A DNA stretch of 13,568 nt from contig JALNZJ010000002.1 in assembly GCA_023229485.1 (NCBI GenBank), forward strand, positions 1 through 13,568, given 5' to 3'. Below are positions 1 through 6,902 of the stretch, piece after piece. Positions within the stretch are counted from its first letter, which is position 1. Each line of letters begins with the position of its first letter. The stretch comes from a bacterium. GTDB taxonomy: Bacteria; Patescibacteriota; Minisyncoccia; Minisyncoccales; Minisyncoccaceae. The notes below the pieces were generated by a model. It made no database searches. It was not told the origin of the DNA and worked only from the letters and a program-made list of their open reading frames with translations. Position numbers and translations under genes: made by a program.

Positions 1-23
1 GTTTTACGAAAGTTACCTTTAAA

Positions 24-40
24 AGATTGCGGAGCAATCT
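24..40 (-). terminator. Possible terminator of the exporter operon
   Basis: A perfect 7-bp stem (AGATTGC / GCAATCT) with a 3-nt loop is followed on the minus strand by only four T. It is the GC-richest hairpin after the exporter operon. The stem is short, the T run is weak and it lies about 180 nt from the last stop, so the call is tentative. Apart from this and the 91-191 element I see nothing in 1-217. Confidence 0.3.
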
Positions 41-90
41 ACCTTCTTCTTTCTCCACCCCTTGGCATGTTAAAATTTTACTAAATACAA

Positions 91-191
91 AGCTTAGATA
101 TATTTTTTCCTTCACCTTTTGCTTCGACTGGAAGCAAACAGTCAAATTCTTAGCAAAGAATTTGTGTTGAAGGAAAGAATATATCAAAGCT
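91..191. repeat. Structured 101-nt inverted-repeat element (three-way junction fold)
   Basis: Positions 91-114 pair with 168-191 as a 24-position stem with one mismatch (96/186) and one G-T wobble (105/177). Inside are two separate hairpins. The first is TTTGCTTC/GAAGCAAA (118-125 with 131-138, 5-nt loop). The second is CAAATTCTT/AAGAATTTG (143-151 with 156-164, 4-nt loop). Three or four unpaired bases separate the arms, forming a clean three-way junction. The 10-bp palindrome TAAAATTTTA occurs on both sides (71-80 and 200-209). It lies 27 nt downstream of the last exporter gene. It could be a small non-autonomous mobile repeat, a structured 3' end protecting the operon mRNA, or a small RNA; the sequence does not decide. 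Confidence 0.55.
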
Positions 192-217
192 GCTAATCAT
201 AAAATTTTATACACTCC

Positions 218-1450
218 TTATTCCCTTCTTATTGCTTCTATCGGATTCAAATTTGACGCTTTCTTAGCAGGATAAACACCAAAAAATAATCCGACCAATC
301 CTGAAAAAACAATAGAAAAACCGAACGTCCATAAGGGAATATCAGGAGTCCATGTGAATCCAAAAACCACAGCTAAGTAATAAATTAAATAACAAACTCC
401 TGCTCCTGCGATTAATCCCAAAATGCCTCCAAGAAAAGTAAGGACTAGTGCCTCAGCGATAAATTGCCAAAGAATATCTTTCTTTTCCGCTCCAATCGCC
501 ATTCGGAGTCCAATTTCAAATGTTCTTTCCACTACTGTTACATACATAATATTAGTTATTCCTACTCCAGCCACAATCAGCGAAATTCCAATTAAGGCCA
601 TAAGCAGAAAAGTCACACCAGAAAGAACTGTATCAACCATCGTCCGAGCTTCTTCCATTGTCATTACCTCAAAATCATCTTTTCCTTCACCCTCAATTTC
701 GTGTCGCTCCCTCATCAAAGCTTTTAGATCATCCTTAGTCTGATTTATCTTATTCGAATCAATGACAGTTGCCATTACACCTATTACATAATCAGTACCC
801 AATATTTTCTTTTGGACTACTTTAGACGGAATATAAATAATCTTATCCATATCTATCCCAAAACCACCACCTTTTGTCTTCATTACCCCAGCTACTCGAT
901 ATGGCTTACCCCCAATATAAACAATTTCTCCAACCGCCTCGTTATCCCCCAATAAGATTTCTTTTATTTTTTTCCCTAACACTACCACTGATGATAATGA
1001 TCCCTCATCATCTCTAGTATAAAATCCTCCTGATTCAAAATCCATTTTTTCAATTTCCCCCGCTTCAGCTCCATACCCAAAAACCATAACTGTTTCTTTT
1101 TCGCTATTATACTTAATGACGGCTTGAGCCGTTACGTAACTATAAACATCCTGCACATTATCAACTTTTTTTATCGCATCTACGTCAGAGTTTTTAAAGG
1201 TAGTTATATTTACACCCGACACACTAGATTCACCACTCTTTCCAGGAATCCTAACTTCAACATTTATTGAATTTGGATTATATATATCCAATTGGCTCAT
1301 TATAGATTTTTTAAAATTTTCACTAGCAGTAATCATAATAACCAATGAGGCTATTCCAATCCCCATAGCAAAAACTGTCAAAAAAGTTCGCATTTTTTGT
1401 CGCTTTAAATTATCAAAAGCTATTTTGAAATATTCAAAAAAATTATTCAT
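218..1450 (-). CDS. MacB-type ABC transporter permease (second of two)
   Basis: This is a second, related membrane subunit of the same exporter, 410 residues. It has an N-terminal helix (about 23-43), an external core domain (about 45-268), then helices at about 273-300, 332-364 and 373-393. Coupling region ERTFEIGLRMAIGAE (308-322) and ending SNLNPIEAIRRE mark the MacB/FtsX family. Conservation with the upstream permease is clear in the helices, the coupling region and the KTKGG motif, and weaker in the external domain. The likeliest complex is a heterodimer of the two permeases with two copies of the ATPase and a ring of adaptor proteins; two separate homodimers cannot be excluded. It starts inside the upstream gene's stop region without its own ribosome-binding site. 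It is the last gene of the operon. Substrate is unknown; relatives export peptides, macrolides or toxins. Confidence 0.93.
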   Translation of the reverse strand: MNNFFEYFKIAFDNLKRQKMRTFLTVFAMGIGIASLVIMITASENFKKSIMSQLDIYNPNSINVEVRIPGKSGESSVSGVNITTFKNSDVDAIKKVDNVQDVYSYVTAQAVIKYNSEKETVMVFGYGAEAGEIEKMDFESGGFYTRDDEGSLSSVVVLGKKIKEILLGDNEAVGEIVYIGGKPYRVAGVMKTKGGGFGIDMDKIIYIPSKVVQKKILGTDYVIGVMATVIDSNKINQTKDDLKALMRERHEIEGEGKDDFEVMTMEEARTMVDTVLSGVTFLLMALIGISLIVAGVGITNIMYVTVVERTFEIGLRMAIGAEKKDILWQFIAEALVLTFLGGILGLIAGAGVCYLIYYLAVVFGFTWTPDIPLWTFGFSIVFSGLVGLFFGVYPAKKASNLNPIEAIRRE

Positions 1451-2681
1451 ATCTTAGTGCTTCAATAGGATCTAATTTACTCGCACGCAACGCAGGAACA
1501 ATACCGAATACAAGCCCAATACAGATTGAAACGAGACACCCAAGAGCAATGCCATCATAAGAAATGATAAATGGCCAAGTATATCCTAAGGCAGTTATTA
1601 TCTGGGCTGCAAGGAATGAAATGGAAACGCCAAGAACGATTCCAATAATTCCACTGATAAAAGTAATTGTTACGGCCTCAACCAAAAACTGCCAGACAAT
1701 ATCGTTCGAAGTTGCTCCTAAAGCTTTCCTAAGCCCAATCTCTTTTACTCTCTCTTGGACAATAGCAAGCATAATATTCATAATTCCAAATCCTCCAACA
1801 ATTAATGAAATTGCCGACACGGCAACTAAGAAAAATTTAAGGATGTCGGTAATTGATGAAATCGCCTCAAGTGCCTGTGCTACAGATCGAACAGTGAAAT
1901 CATCGTCTTCAGGACTATCAATACTATGATTAGTCCTTAATATTTCAACAACATCATCTTTTACTTTATCAATATTTTCTGTCTTATCAATTCTCATCCT
2001 CATAAAATCCAAATAATTTATTCCGAGCAAAACGTTTTGAGCCGTCTTAATAGGCACAAAAATCTCTTCATCCTGATTCTGAATAAAATTACCTCCCTTC
2101 GTTTTCAAAACACCAACAATAGTAAAATTCGATTTTCTAATTTTTATTTTTTGCCCCAAAGGATTATCTTCTCCAAATAATTCATTCGCTATTTTTCCCC
2201 CCAATACAACAACTGTTGCGTTAGAAAGCTCTTCATCTTTACTGAAAAACTTCCCTTTCTCAATTATACTGTTTTCAATTTCAGGATAGCTAGCTGTCGT
2301 GCCATAAAAAGTAGTACTAACACTATTCTCCTCCCAAGTTATAATATCACTACCTCTTACATACATTGACACCCCATCAATATGAGGGTTATTGGCGTTT
2401 ATAATGCTCTCAGCGTCCTTGTTCTTCAAACTAGTAGCAACTATCCCAAATGCAGACGCAGGAGCTCCAGAATCGTCAGGTTTTCCAGGAAGAATAGCTA
2501 TCATATTGGAACCATAATTTTTAATCTGTCCCAAAATAAACTCTTGAGCACTTGCCCCAAGCGACATTACGATAATTACTGACATGATACCGATAACAAT
2601 TCCTAGCATAGTCAAAAACGATTGCGTCTTATTTCGAGCAATCATCTGAAGGGCAGCGATAATAGAATCACGAAAATACAT
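1443..2681 (-). CDS. MacB-type ABC transporter permease (first of two)
   Basis: This is a membrane subunit of the exporter, 412 residues. It has the MacB/FtsX topology: one N-terminal helix (about 21-43; SFLTMLGIVIGIMSVIIVMS), a large external periplasmic-core-type domain (about 45-275), then three helices (about 281-306, 331-362, 375-398). The coupling region ERVKEIGLRKALGAT (310-324) and the ending ASKLDPIEALRYE are family hallmarks. The external domain carries GVLKTKGGNF (190-199), matched by GVMKTKGGGF in the next gene, so the two permeases are diverged paralogues. Unlike E. coli MacB, no ATPase domain is fused at the N-terminus. The stop overlaps the next start (ATGAATAA, 8 nt), which suggests translational coupling and near-equal amounts of the two proteins. 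Confidence 0.93.
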   Translation of the reverse strand: MYFRDSIIAALQMIARNKTQSFLTMLGIVIGIMSVIIVMSLGASAQEFILGQIKNYGSNMIAILPGKPDDSGAPASAFGIVATSLKNKDAESIINANNPHIDGVSMYVRGSDIITWEENSVSTTFYGTTASYPEIENSIIEKGKFFSKDEELSNATVVVLGGKIANELFGEDNPLGQKIKIRKSNFTIVGVLKTKGGNFIQNQDEEIFVPIKTAQNVLLGINYLDFMRMRIDKTENIDKVKDDVVEILRTNHSIDSPEDDDFTVRSVAQALEAISSITDILKFFLVAVSAISLIVGGFGIMNIMLAIVQERVKEIGLRKALGATSNDIVWQFLVEAVTITFISGIIGIVLGVSISFLAAQIITALGYTWPFIISYDGIALGCLVSICIGLVFGIVPALRASKLDPIEALRYE

Positions 2682-2682
2682 A

Positions 2683-3402
2683 TTATTTAATTAATTCTTG
2701 ATTTTTTGCAGCCACCTGCCTTATTACAACAGGGGAATCGTCAATAATCTGTCCGTCCTTAATATTAATAATCCTACTAGCATACTCAGCAGTAATTCTT
2801 TCATGGGTTACCAAAATAATAGTATTACCTTTTTCATTAAGATCTTGCAAAATTTTCATAACTTGAAATCCAGATTTTGAATCCAAGTTACCAGTTGGCT
2901 CATCAGCAAAAATTACCTCTGGGTTATTCACAAGGGCACGAGCTATTGCAACTCTCTGTTTCTCTCCGCCAGAAATACTATTTGGAAGATAATTCAACCT
3001 ATGAGAAAGTCCCATTTGATCTAATATCTCCTTAGCTCTTTGCTCTCGACTACTCTCTAATCCTTTAGAATAAATTAGTGGGAGCATAACGTTCTCAAGA
3101 ACAGTCATTCTGTTCAAAAGATTAAAAGACTGAAAAACAAAACCAACTTTTTGATTTCGCATTTTTGCTAATTCAGAATCCGAAAGATTACTTACATCTC
3201 TATCTTCAAAAAAATATTTCCCATCACTTAGTTTATCAAGAAAACCAAGAATATGCATAAGAGTTGACTTGCCTGAACCACTTGGACCCATTATCGAAAC
3301 AAACTCGCCTTTTTTTATTTCAAAATCAAGCCCCTTTAAGACTTCTGTCGTCAATTCTGTCTCCTTAAAATCTTTTTTTAGTTTTTTAACAGAAATCAAC
3401 AT
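2683..3402 (-). CDS. ABC transporter ATPase, MacB/LolD type
   Basis: This is the ATP-hydrolysing subunit of the exporter, 239 residues and full length for the family. It has Walker A GPSGSGKS (39-46), Q-loop Gln91 in FVFQSFNLL, signature SISGGEKQR (142-150), Walker B VIFADEP (163-169) with catalytic Glu168, D-loop NLDS and H-loop His200 (LVTHE). The [19 protein letters not shown] segment after the Q-loop and the ADEPTGNLD form are typical of the LolD/MacB/FtsE group that partners FtsX-like permeases. Such ATPases drive a conformational (mechanotransmission) cycle rather than passage through a membrane channel. The protein is soluble and should dock on the permeases' cytoplasmic coupling helices. 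Only one ATPase gene is present, so a homodimer would serve the two different permeases. The next gene's ATG begins 1 nt after this gene's TAA. Confidence 0.95.
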   Translation of the reverse strand: MLISVKKLKKDFKETELTTEVLKGLDFEIKKGEFVSIMGPSGSGKSTLMHILGFLDKLSDGKYFFEDRDVSNLSDSELAKMRNQKVGFVFQSFNLLNRMTVLENVMLPLIYSKGLESSREQRAKEILDQMGLSHRLNYLPNSISGGEKQRVAIARALVNNPEVIFADEPTGNLDSKSGFQVMKILQDLNEKGNTIILVTHERITAEYASRIINIKDGQIIDDSPVVIRQVAAKNQELIK

Positions 3403-3407
3403 AAATA

Positions 3408-4997
3408 TTATTTATTAGTTTTTAGAACAACCTCCTCTCCCTCACTTAATCCAGATAGTACTTCAACAAAACCTCCATCTCCTTTTGTTCCAAGAATAAC
3501 ATCTTTCTCTGATGTTTGTCCGCCATTCAAAACTTTCACATATTTTCTCCCCTCTTTTATATCATTTAAAACTGCCCTATATGGAACATAAAGGACTCCG
3601 CTCTTTTTTTCGGTATTAATTAAAACATTGGTCGTCATTCCAGGCTTTACCCTTTCGTCATTTTCCTCCAAATTAACCTTTATTTTGTAATAAACCACAT
3701 CTTGTATCTCAGTTGAAGATGGCTCAATACTTATCACCTTCCCTTTAAACTTAACATCATTACCCAAGGCATCAAAAGTTATCTGTGCCTCATCATCTAT
3801 TTTTAATTTAACGACATCAGTCTCAGGAATGTCTACTTTTATCTCATAGTGAGGAGAAATTATTTCTATCACAGCATCAGCAGGACCAACTAATTCTCCT
3901 GCAAGCTTGTTAACCTTAGAGATTACTCCATTCATTGGAGCAAAGAGTAATGCCTTGGCTCTATTCGCCTTAGCTTGACTCAAGACCGCTTCGTAATAAG
4001 CTACATCCACATCTCTCGGCGTAGCTATTATCGATTTTAAATTGGCCTCTTGAATACTCAATGCCGCTTTCGCAGATTCAACTGCGGCTTCCGCCGAATT
4101 TTTATTTGACTCATTTTGAGATTTTAATACAAAAATTTCATTTTGAGTTCCCACCACAGCTGTTTTTCCAGTACCAATAGTTGATTTTTGAGAATCAATG
4201 GTAGTCCTGACAGAATCAGGAATCATTGTCTTGTAATTATTAGTGTCGCAAATATCCCTAACCTCGCTCAACGCTTCATAAACCTTTCCCATTGAAGTTA
4301 TTGCATCGCTAATAGCAGAATCAATATCGCCATAACTTCCATTCTTTGATTTATCGATTGCAGATTTTGCACTTTTAACCGCAGGGTCAATCCTATAGTC
4401 AACTACACTTTGAACCTTTAATCCTTGCTGATCAGAACCGTTGAAATAGCTGTCTCTAATCGACTTAATCGACGTAAAAGAGTTGTATAATTTTAAATAT
4501 GAATCATCCAGTAAGACAGAAGCATAACTGTATTTTGATTTCAAATTATTATCGCCCAGTCTGACAACATCCTGCAAAGAGCTTTCAGCTTTATCAAATG
4601 CTACCCTTGCTGAATCGACTTGTTTCTGGACAACATCTATTTGTTCATCAGTAGAGCCTGCCAATTTCTGGTTCAAAGAAGCTTGTGCCTGAGCAACAGC
4701 CGCATCAAGCTCTGACAAAGCTAAATTAGCCAAAAGCTTTCCAGCGACAACTTTTTCACCCTCTTTTACGTTCACTCTGCTTATATTTCCACTCATCTGA
4801 AAATGGAGAGCTACATCATTAGATGACTCTATCTTTCCTGTAGTATCAACTGTCTGAATAATATCGCCCCTCTCCACCTTAACTGTTTCATAACTAGGAG
4901 CCTTACTCCCTTTTGGAATAAAAACAATAATCAAAACAATAACAATAATTATTATTACCCACAACAATTTAGATTTAAAATTTATTTTTAATTTCAT
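3408..4997 (-). CDS. MacA/HlyD-family membrane-fusion (adaptor) protein with long hairpin
   Basis: This is the adaptor subunit of a MacAB/YknXYZ-type ABC exporter, 529 residues. A short basic N-terminus leads to an uncleaved membrane helix (about 12-28), and the body lies outside the membrane. Residues 37-64 begin the membrane-proximal beta domain. Two lipoyl half-motifs flank a helical hairpin: LHFQMSGNISRVNVKEGEKV (64-83) and KALLFAPMNGVISKVNKLAG (348-367). A beta-barrel (about 383-460; IPETDVVKLKIDDEAQITFD) and a C-terminal domain (PYRAVLNDI, VEVLSGLSEGEEVVL) complete the family pattern. The hairpin between the half-motifs is about 260 residues, much longer than in E. coli MacA (whole protein about 370 residues). 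It contains an apparent helical insert at about 140-290 (KSKYSYASVLLDDSYLKLYN). No TolC-like gene is present, and in a single-membrane cell the hairpin would project outward. It is the first gene of the operon; the ATPase gene starts 5 nt after its stop. Confidence 0.88.
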   Translation of the reverse strand: MKLKINFKSKLLWVIIIIVIVLIIVFIPKGSKAPSYETVKVERGDIIQTVDTTGKIESSNDVALHFQMSGNISRVNVKEGEKVVAGKLLANLALSELDAAVAQAQASLNQKLAGSTDEQIDVVQKQVDSARVAFDKAESSLQDVVRLGDNNLKSKYSYASVLLDDSYLKLYNSFTSIKSIRDSYFNGSDQQGLKVQSVVDYRIDPAVKSAKSAIDKSKNGSYGDIDSAISDAITSMGKVYEALSEVRDICDTNNYKTMIPDSVRTTIDSQKSTIGTGKTAVVGTQNEIFVLKSQNESNKNSAEAAVESAKAALSIQEANLKSIIATPRDVDVAYYEAVLSQAKANRAKALLFAPMNGVISKVNKLAGELVGPADAVIEIISPHYEIKVDIPETDVVKLKIDDEAQITFDALGNDVKFKGKVISIEPSSTEIQDVVYYKIKVNLEENDERVKPGMTTNVLINTEKKSGVLYVPYRAVLNDIKEGRKYVKVLNGGQTSEKDVILGTKGDGGFVEVLSGLSEGEEVVLKTNK

Positions 4998-5020
4998 ATT
5001 TTATTTACTTATTTTCTTCT

Positions 5021-5050
5021 ATTCTAGCATTTTTTTATCAATACTATCAA
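5021..5050 (-). promoter_or_regulatory. Promoter of the exporter operon
   Basis: The minus strand has TTGATA (-35, 5045-5050; 5 of 6 to TTGACA), an 18-bp spacer, then TAGAAT (-10, 5021-5026; 5 of 6 to TATAAT). A TG one base upstream makes it an extended -10. Initiation is expected near 5014, giving a leader of about 17 nt before the ATG at 4997 with only a weak purine stretch (AAGTAA). The site lies just after the preceding terminator, where an operon promoter is expected. A second TTGATA lies 9 bp nearer the -10, too close to serve as its -35. Confidence 0.65.
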
Positions 5051-5081
5051 TAATCATAATAATTACAAATATTTTATTAAC

Positions 5082-5108
5082 AAAAAAGCACCAATTAAGG
5101 TGCTTTTT
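5082..5108 (-). terminator. Intrinsic terminator after the protease-inhibitor gene
   Basis: A 10-bp stem (AAAAAGCACC / GGTGCTTTTT) has a 6-nt loop and a T run on the minus strand. It begins 4 nt after the TGA stop of the inhibitor gene. The stem is bounded by A and T runs on both sides, so it could work in both directions. It insulates the inhibitor genes from the exporter operon that starts about 60 nt further on. Confidence 0.88.
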
Positions 5109-5112
5109 AAAA

Positions 5113-6201
5113 TCAAATCCCTTGCCCTTTCAAGATTAACGCCTGCAAAAGCATAATTAACATTTTCAATAAATTATCACGACTCATATCCTTTAACGAA
5201 TCCATTGAATATATGGTTGACTTCTTACACTCTCCCTTATACTGAACTTCCGCATTCGCAATCTTCGCAAGGCACTCATTTTTATAAGTTTTTCCATCTT
5301 TTCCGCAAACATAACTAAGAATATCATTACAAGCTATAGAGTCTTTTGCACCGATTACTATATTATATTTTTTTTCGGTTGGCTGTACACTTTCCCAAGA
5401 TCTAGCGTACTTAAAAACAATTTTTGTACTACCAATTGCAATTGGCGTAAACTTGTAAGAAGCATTATTTGAACACCCATTCACATTTGAAGCACAATTA
5501 CTATTAGAATTCTTTTCCTCAAACCTTAACAACGTCTTGTCGTAATCAAAAGACCATTCATATCCAGTGCTTGGATTTTCAGTAAGTTTAATCACTATGG
5601 AATCATCTACTTTTACATTACAACTCGCTTCTGCATCGCAATAGGTTTCGGACTTGTTTTGCGAACACTCTCCACTCGAAAGAACCTTTATACCGGCAGC
5701 TGACGCCATACACTTATTACTATAAGTCTTTTTATCCGCTCCACAAACAGGTGCATATTCCATGGTACAGACTACGCTATCCTTTATTACATTGTCAGAA
5801 CCTTTAACAATTTTAATAACATTCTTTGAGCAATATCTTGTCCCAGAATCAACCTGGCATACTCGGTAATAACTCACCCCTTGAGGAGCATTTGTATCAG
5901 TATAAGAAAGAACCTTTACGTCGGGAGAATAATAAATATATCCATCATTAGGATAAACAGGATTACTACTCGTTTGCGAACGAACCACTTTATAATAAAA
6001 AAATTTGCCACCCTGAGAATAAGAAGACCATTTTATGTCAACATTCCCTGAGGTATTCAAAATAGCACTCACATTAATATCATCAAGATAAACTAAATTA
6101 CTAACATCAGTCTCAATCACAGCATCGTTTCCAGTCATAGCAAAAACAAAATTTGAAGACAAGAATAATACTGACATTAAAAAAATTATTTTCTTTTTCA
6201 T
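5113..6201 (-). CDS. Secreted Kazal-chagasin-Kazal multi-headed protease inhibitor
   Basis: This is a predicted exported inhibitor of serine and cysteine proteases, 362 residues. A signal peptide occupies 1-21, with likely cleavage after VFA. Residues about 41-133 look like a fibronectin type III domain (YYKVVRSQ, SYTDTNAPQGVSYYRV). Kazal domain 1 has C145, C153, C164 and C179. Its reactive loop CTMEYAPVCG closely resembles the avian ovomucoid third domain (CTLEYRPLCG), placing P1 at Met147. A chagasin/I42 domain (about 185-283) follows, with the papain-blocking loop NPSTGYEW (209-216) and RSW (267-269) in place of RPW. An extra Cys pair (236, 243) sits where the middle loop should be. Kazal domain 2 has C291, C299, C310 and C325, with P1 at Asp293. 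Both Kazal domains keep the C-x7-C spacing but have only four cysteines, as many bacterial members do. The C-terminus ends in a hydrophobic helix (about 343-358), possibly for surface retention. The domain calls are strong; the target proteases are unknown. Confidence 0.88.
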   Translation of the reverse strand: MKKKIIFLMSVLFLSSNFVFAMTGNDAVIETDVSNLVYLDDINVSAILNTSGNVDIKWSSYSQGGKFFYYKVVRSQTSSNPVYPNDGYIYYSPDVKVLSYTDTNAPQGVSYYRVCQVDSGTRYCSKNVIKIVKGSDNVIKDSVVCTMEYAPVCGADKKTYSNKCMASAAGIKVLSSGECSQNKSETYCDAEASCNVKVDDSIVIKLTENPSTGYEWSFDYDKTLLRFEEKNSNSNCASNVNGCSNNASYKFTPIAIGSTKIVFKYARSWESVQPTEKKYNIVIGAKDSIACNDILSYVCGKDGKTYKNECLAKIANAEVQYKGECKKSTIYSMDSLKDMSRDNLLKMLIMLLQALILKGQGI

Positions 6202-6225
6202 AATACTTTTTTATTACTTATTTAA

Positions 6226-6795
6226 TTAATTATTTTCCTTTTTTAAAACAGGCGTTAAAATCCTTTTATATTTCTCTGTTATTTCAAATTCAGAATCCTT
6301 AATAGAAAATATTAAACTATTTTTATCAGGAGAAACTTTATAAGTACTTACAAAATTATTTTTACCTTCCTTGCAGCCATCATTAGTTACGCTCATAATC
6401 ATTTCATTTTCAGAAACAGACAATAAACCAGAAATGACACAGTTGGTAGTTTTAATAAAAAATCCATCAGATATTTCAAGAGTAGAAGGAGAAAACTTTT
6501 CCTGAATACCGTTTATACTCATTAATACCCTTTCCCATCTTCCAATATACTCTTTATTCAAAGGAATTTCTTCAACAACATATTCTTTTGGTAAAACATC
6601 CTCAACTTCTTTAAATATTGGTTCGGTTCGATTAATTTGCTCAACAGCGTCAAGCTTATCCTGCAATAAAATATTATTATTTTTCTGCTCATCGTTCTCT
6701 TTCTTCATTTTAAATAGCAAAAAAACTAACGACACTAAAGCCAATACAACTATGCAAACTACAAAATATATAACCTGTTTACTTTTTCCTCTCAT
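6226..6795 (-). CDS. Small membrane-anchored protein of unknown function
   Basis: I do not recognise this 189-residue protein. The frame is open further upstream to a TTG at 6891. That region contains the A2M terminator hairpin, so I place the start at the ATG at 6795 (MRGKSKQ), followed at once by a good transmembrane helix (about 9-29). A polar, probably coiled linker follows (KKENDEQKNNN to about residue 65). The rest is a compact beta-rich domain of about 110 residues beginning IGRWERVLMSINGIQ. It has two cysteines (in TTNCVISG and NDGCKEG) that could form a disulfide. It also has the pattern SYK/STYKVSPDKNSLIF and a final EKYKRI. The G-x-W opening and late YKR loosely recall lipocalin-like folds; this is a guess from pattern only. 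The topology implies a small cytoplasmic N-terminus and an external domain. The inhibitor gene follows after 24 nt, so the two are probably co-transcribed and the protein may act at the surface beside the inhibitors. Confidence 0.7.
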   Translation of the reverse strand: MRGKSKQVIYFVVCIVVLALVSLVFLLFKMKKENDEQKNNNILLQDKLDAVEQINRTEPIFKEVEDVLPKEYVVEEIPLNKEYIGRWERVLMSINGIQEKFSPSTLEISDGFFIKTTNCVISGLLSVSENEMIMSVTNDGCKEGKNNFVSTYKVSPDKNSLIFSIKDSEFEITEKYKRILTPVLKKENN

Positions 6796-6805
6796 ATAAT
6801 GATAA

Positions 6806-6814
6806 ATTTTAACA
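6806..6814 (-). promoter_or_regulatory. Possible extended -10 promoter for the small membrane protein gene
   Basis: Minus-strand TGTTAAAAT (TGn plus TAAAAT, 5 of 6 matches to TATAAT) lies between the A2M terminator and the ATG at 6795. No convincing -35 is seen; the upstream DNA is a T-rich tract. If used, transcription would begin only a few bases before the ATG, giving a nearly leaderless mRNA. That would fit the missing ribosome-binding site. In DNA this AT-rich, chance matches are common. Confidence 0.3.
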
Positions 6815-6851
6815 TAAAAAAAAATAAAAACATAGTTAAGTTGATTAATTT

Positions 6852-6885
6852 TAAAAAACAAAAGAGACCTATAATCTCTTTTGTT
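6852..6885 (-). terminator. Intrinsic terminator of the A2M gene
   Basis: On the minus strand a perfect 11-bp stem (AACAAAAGAGA / TCTCTTTTGTT; 6875-6885 with 6857-6867) encloses a 7-nt loop. It runs directly into a run of six T. It starts 17 nt after the A2M stop codon. It separates the A2M transcription unit from the two genes downstream and argues against any start codon upstream of it for the next gene. Confidence 0.85.
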
Positions 6886-6902
6886 GACCAAACCTGATTT
6901 TA

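Noticed and set aside
91..191. tRNA or tRNA-like gene
   Set aside because: There are only two inner arms, the outer stem is 24 positions long, and there is no T-loop (GTTCRA) or CCA context.
423..743. Plus-strand open frames here and at 1564-1929, 2382-2582, 2698-2880, 8327-8551, 11354-11614 and 12765-12953
   Set aside because: Each lies wholly inside a well-supported minus-strand gene, has no family pattern and lacks a start signal; they are antisense shadows.
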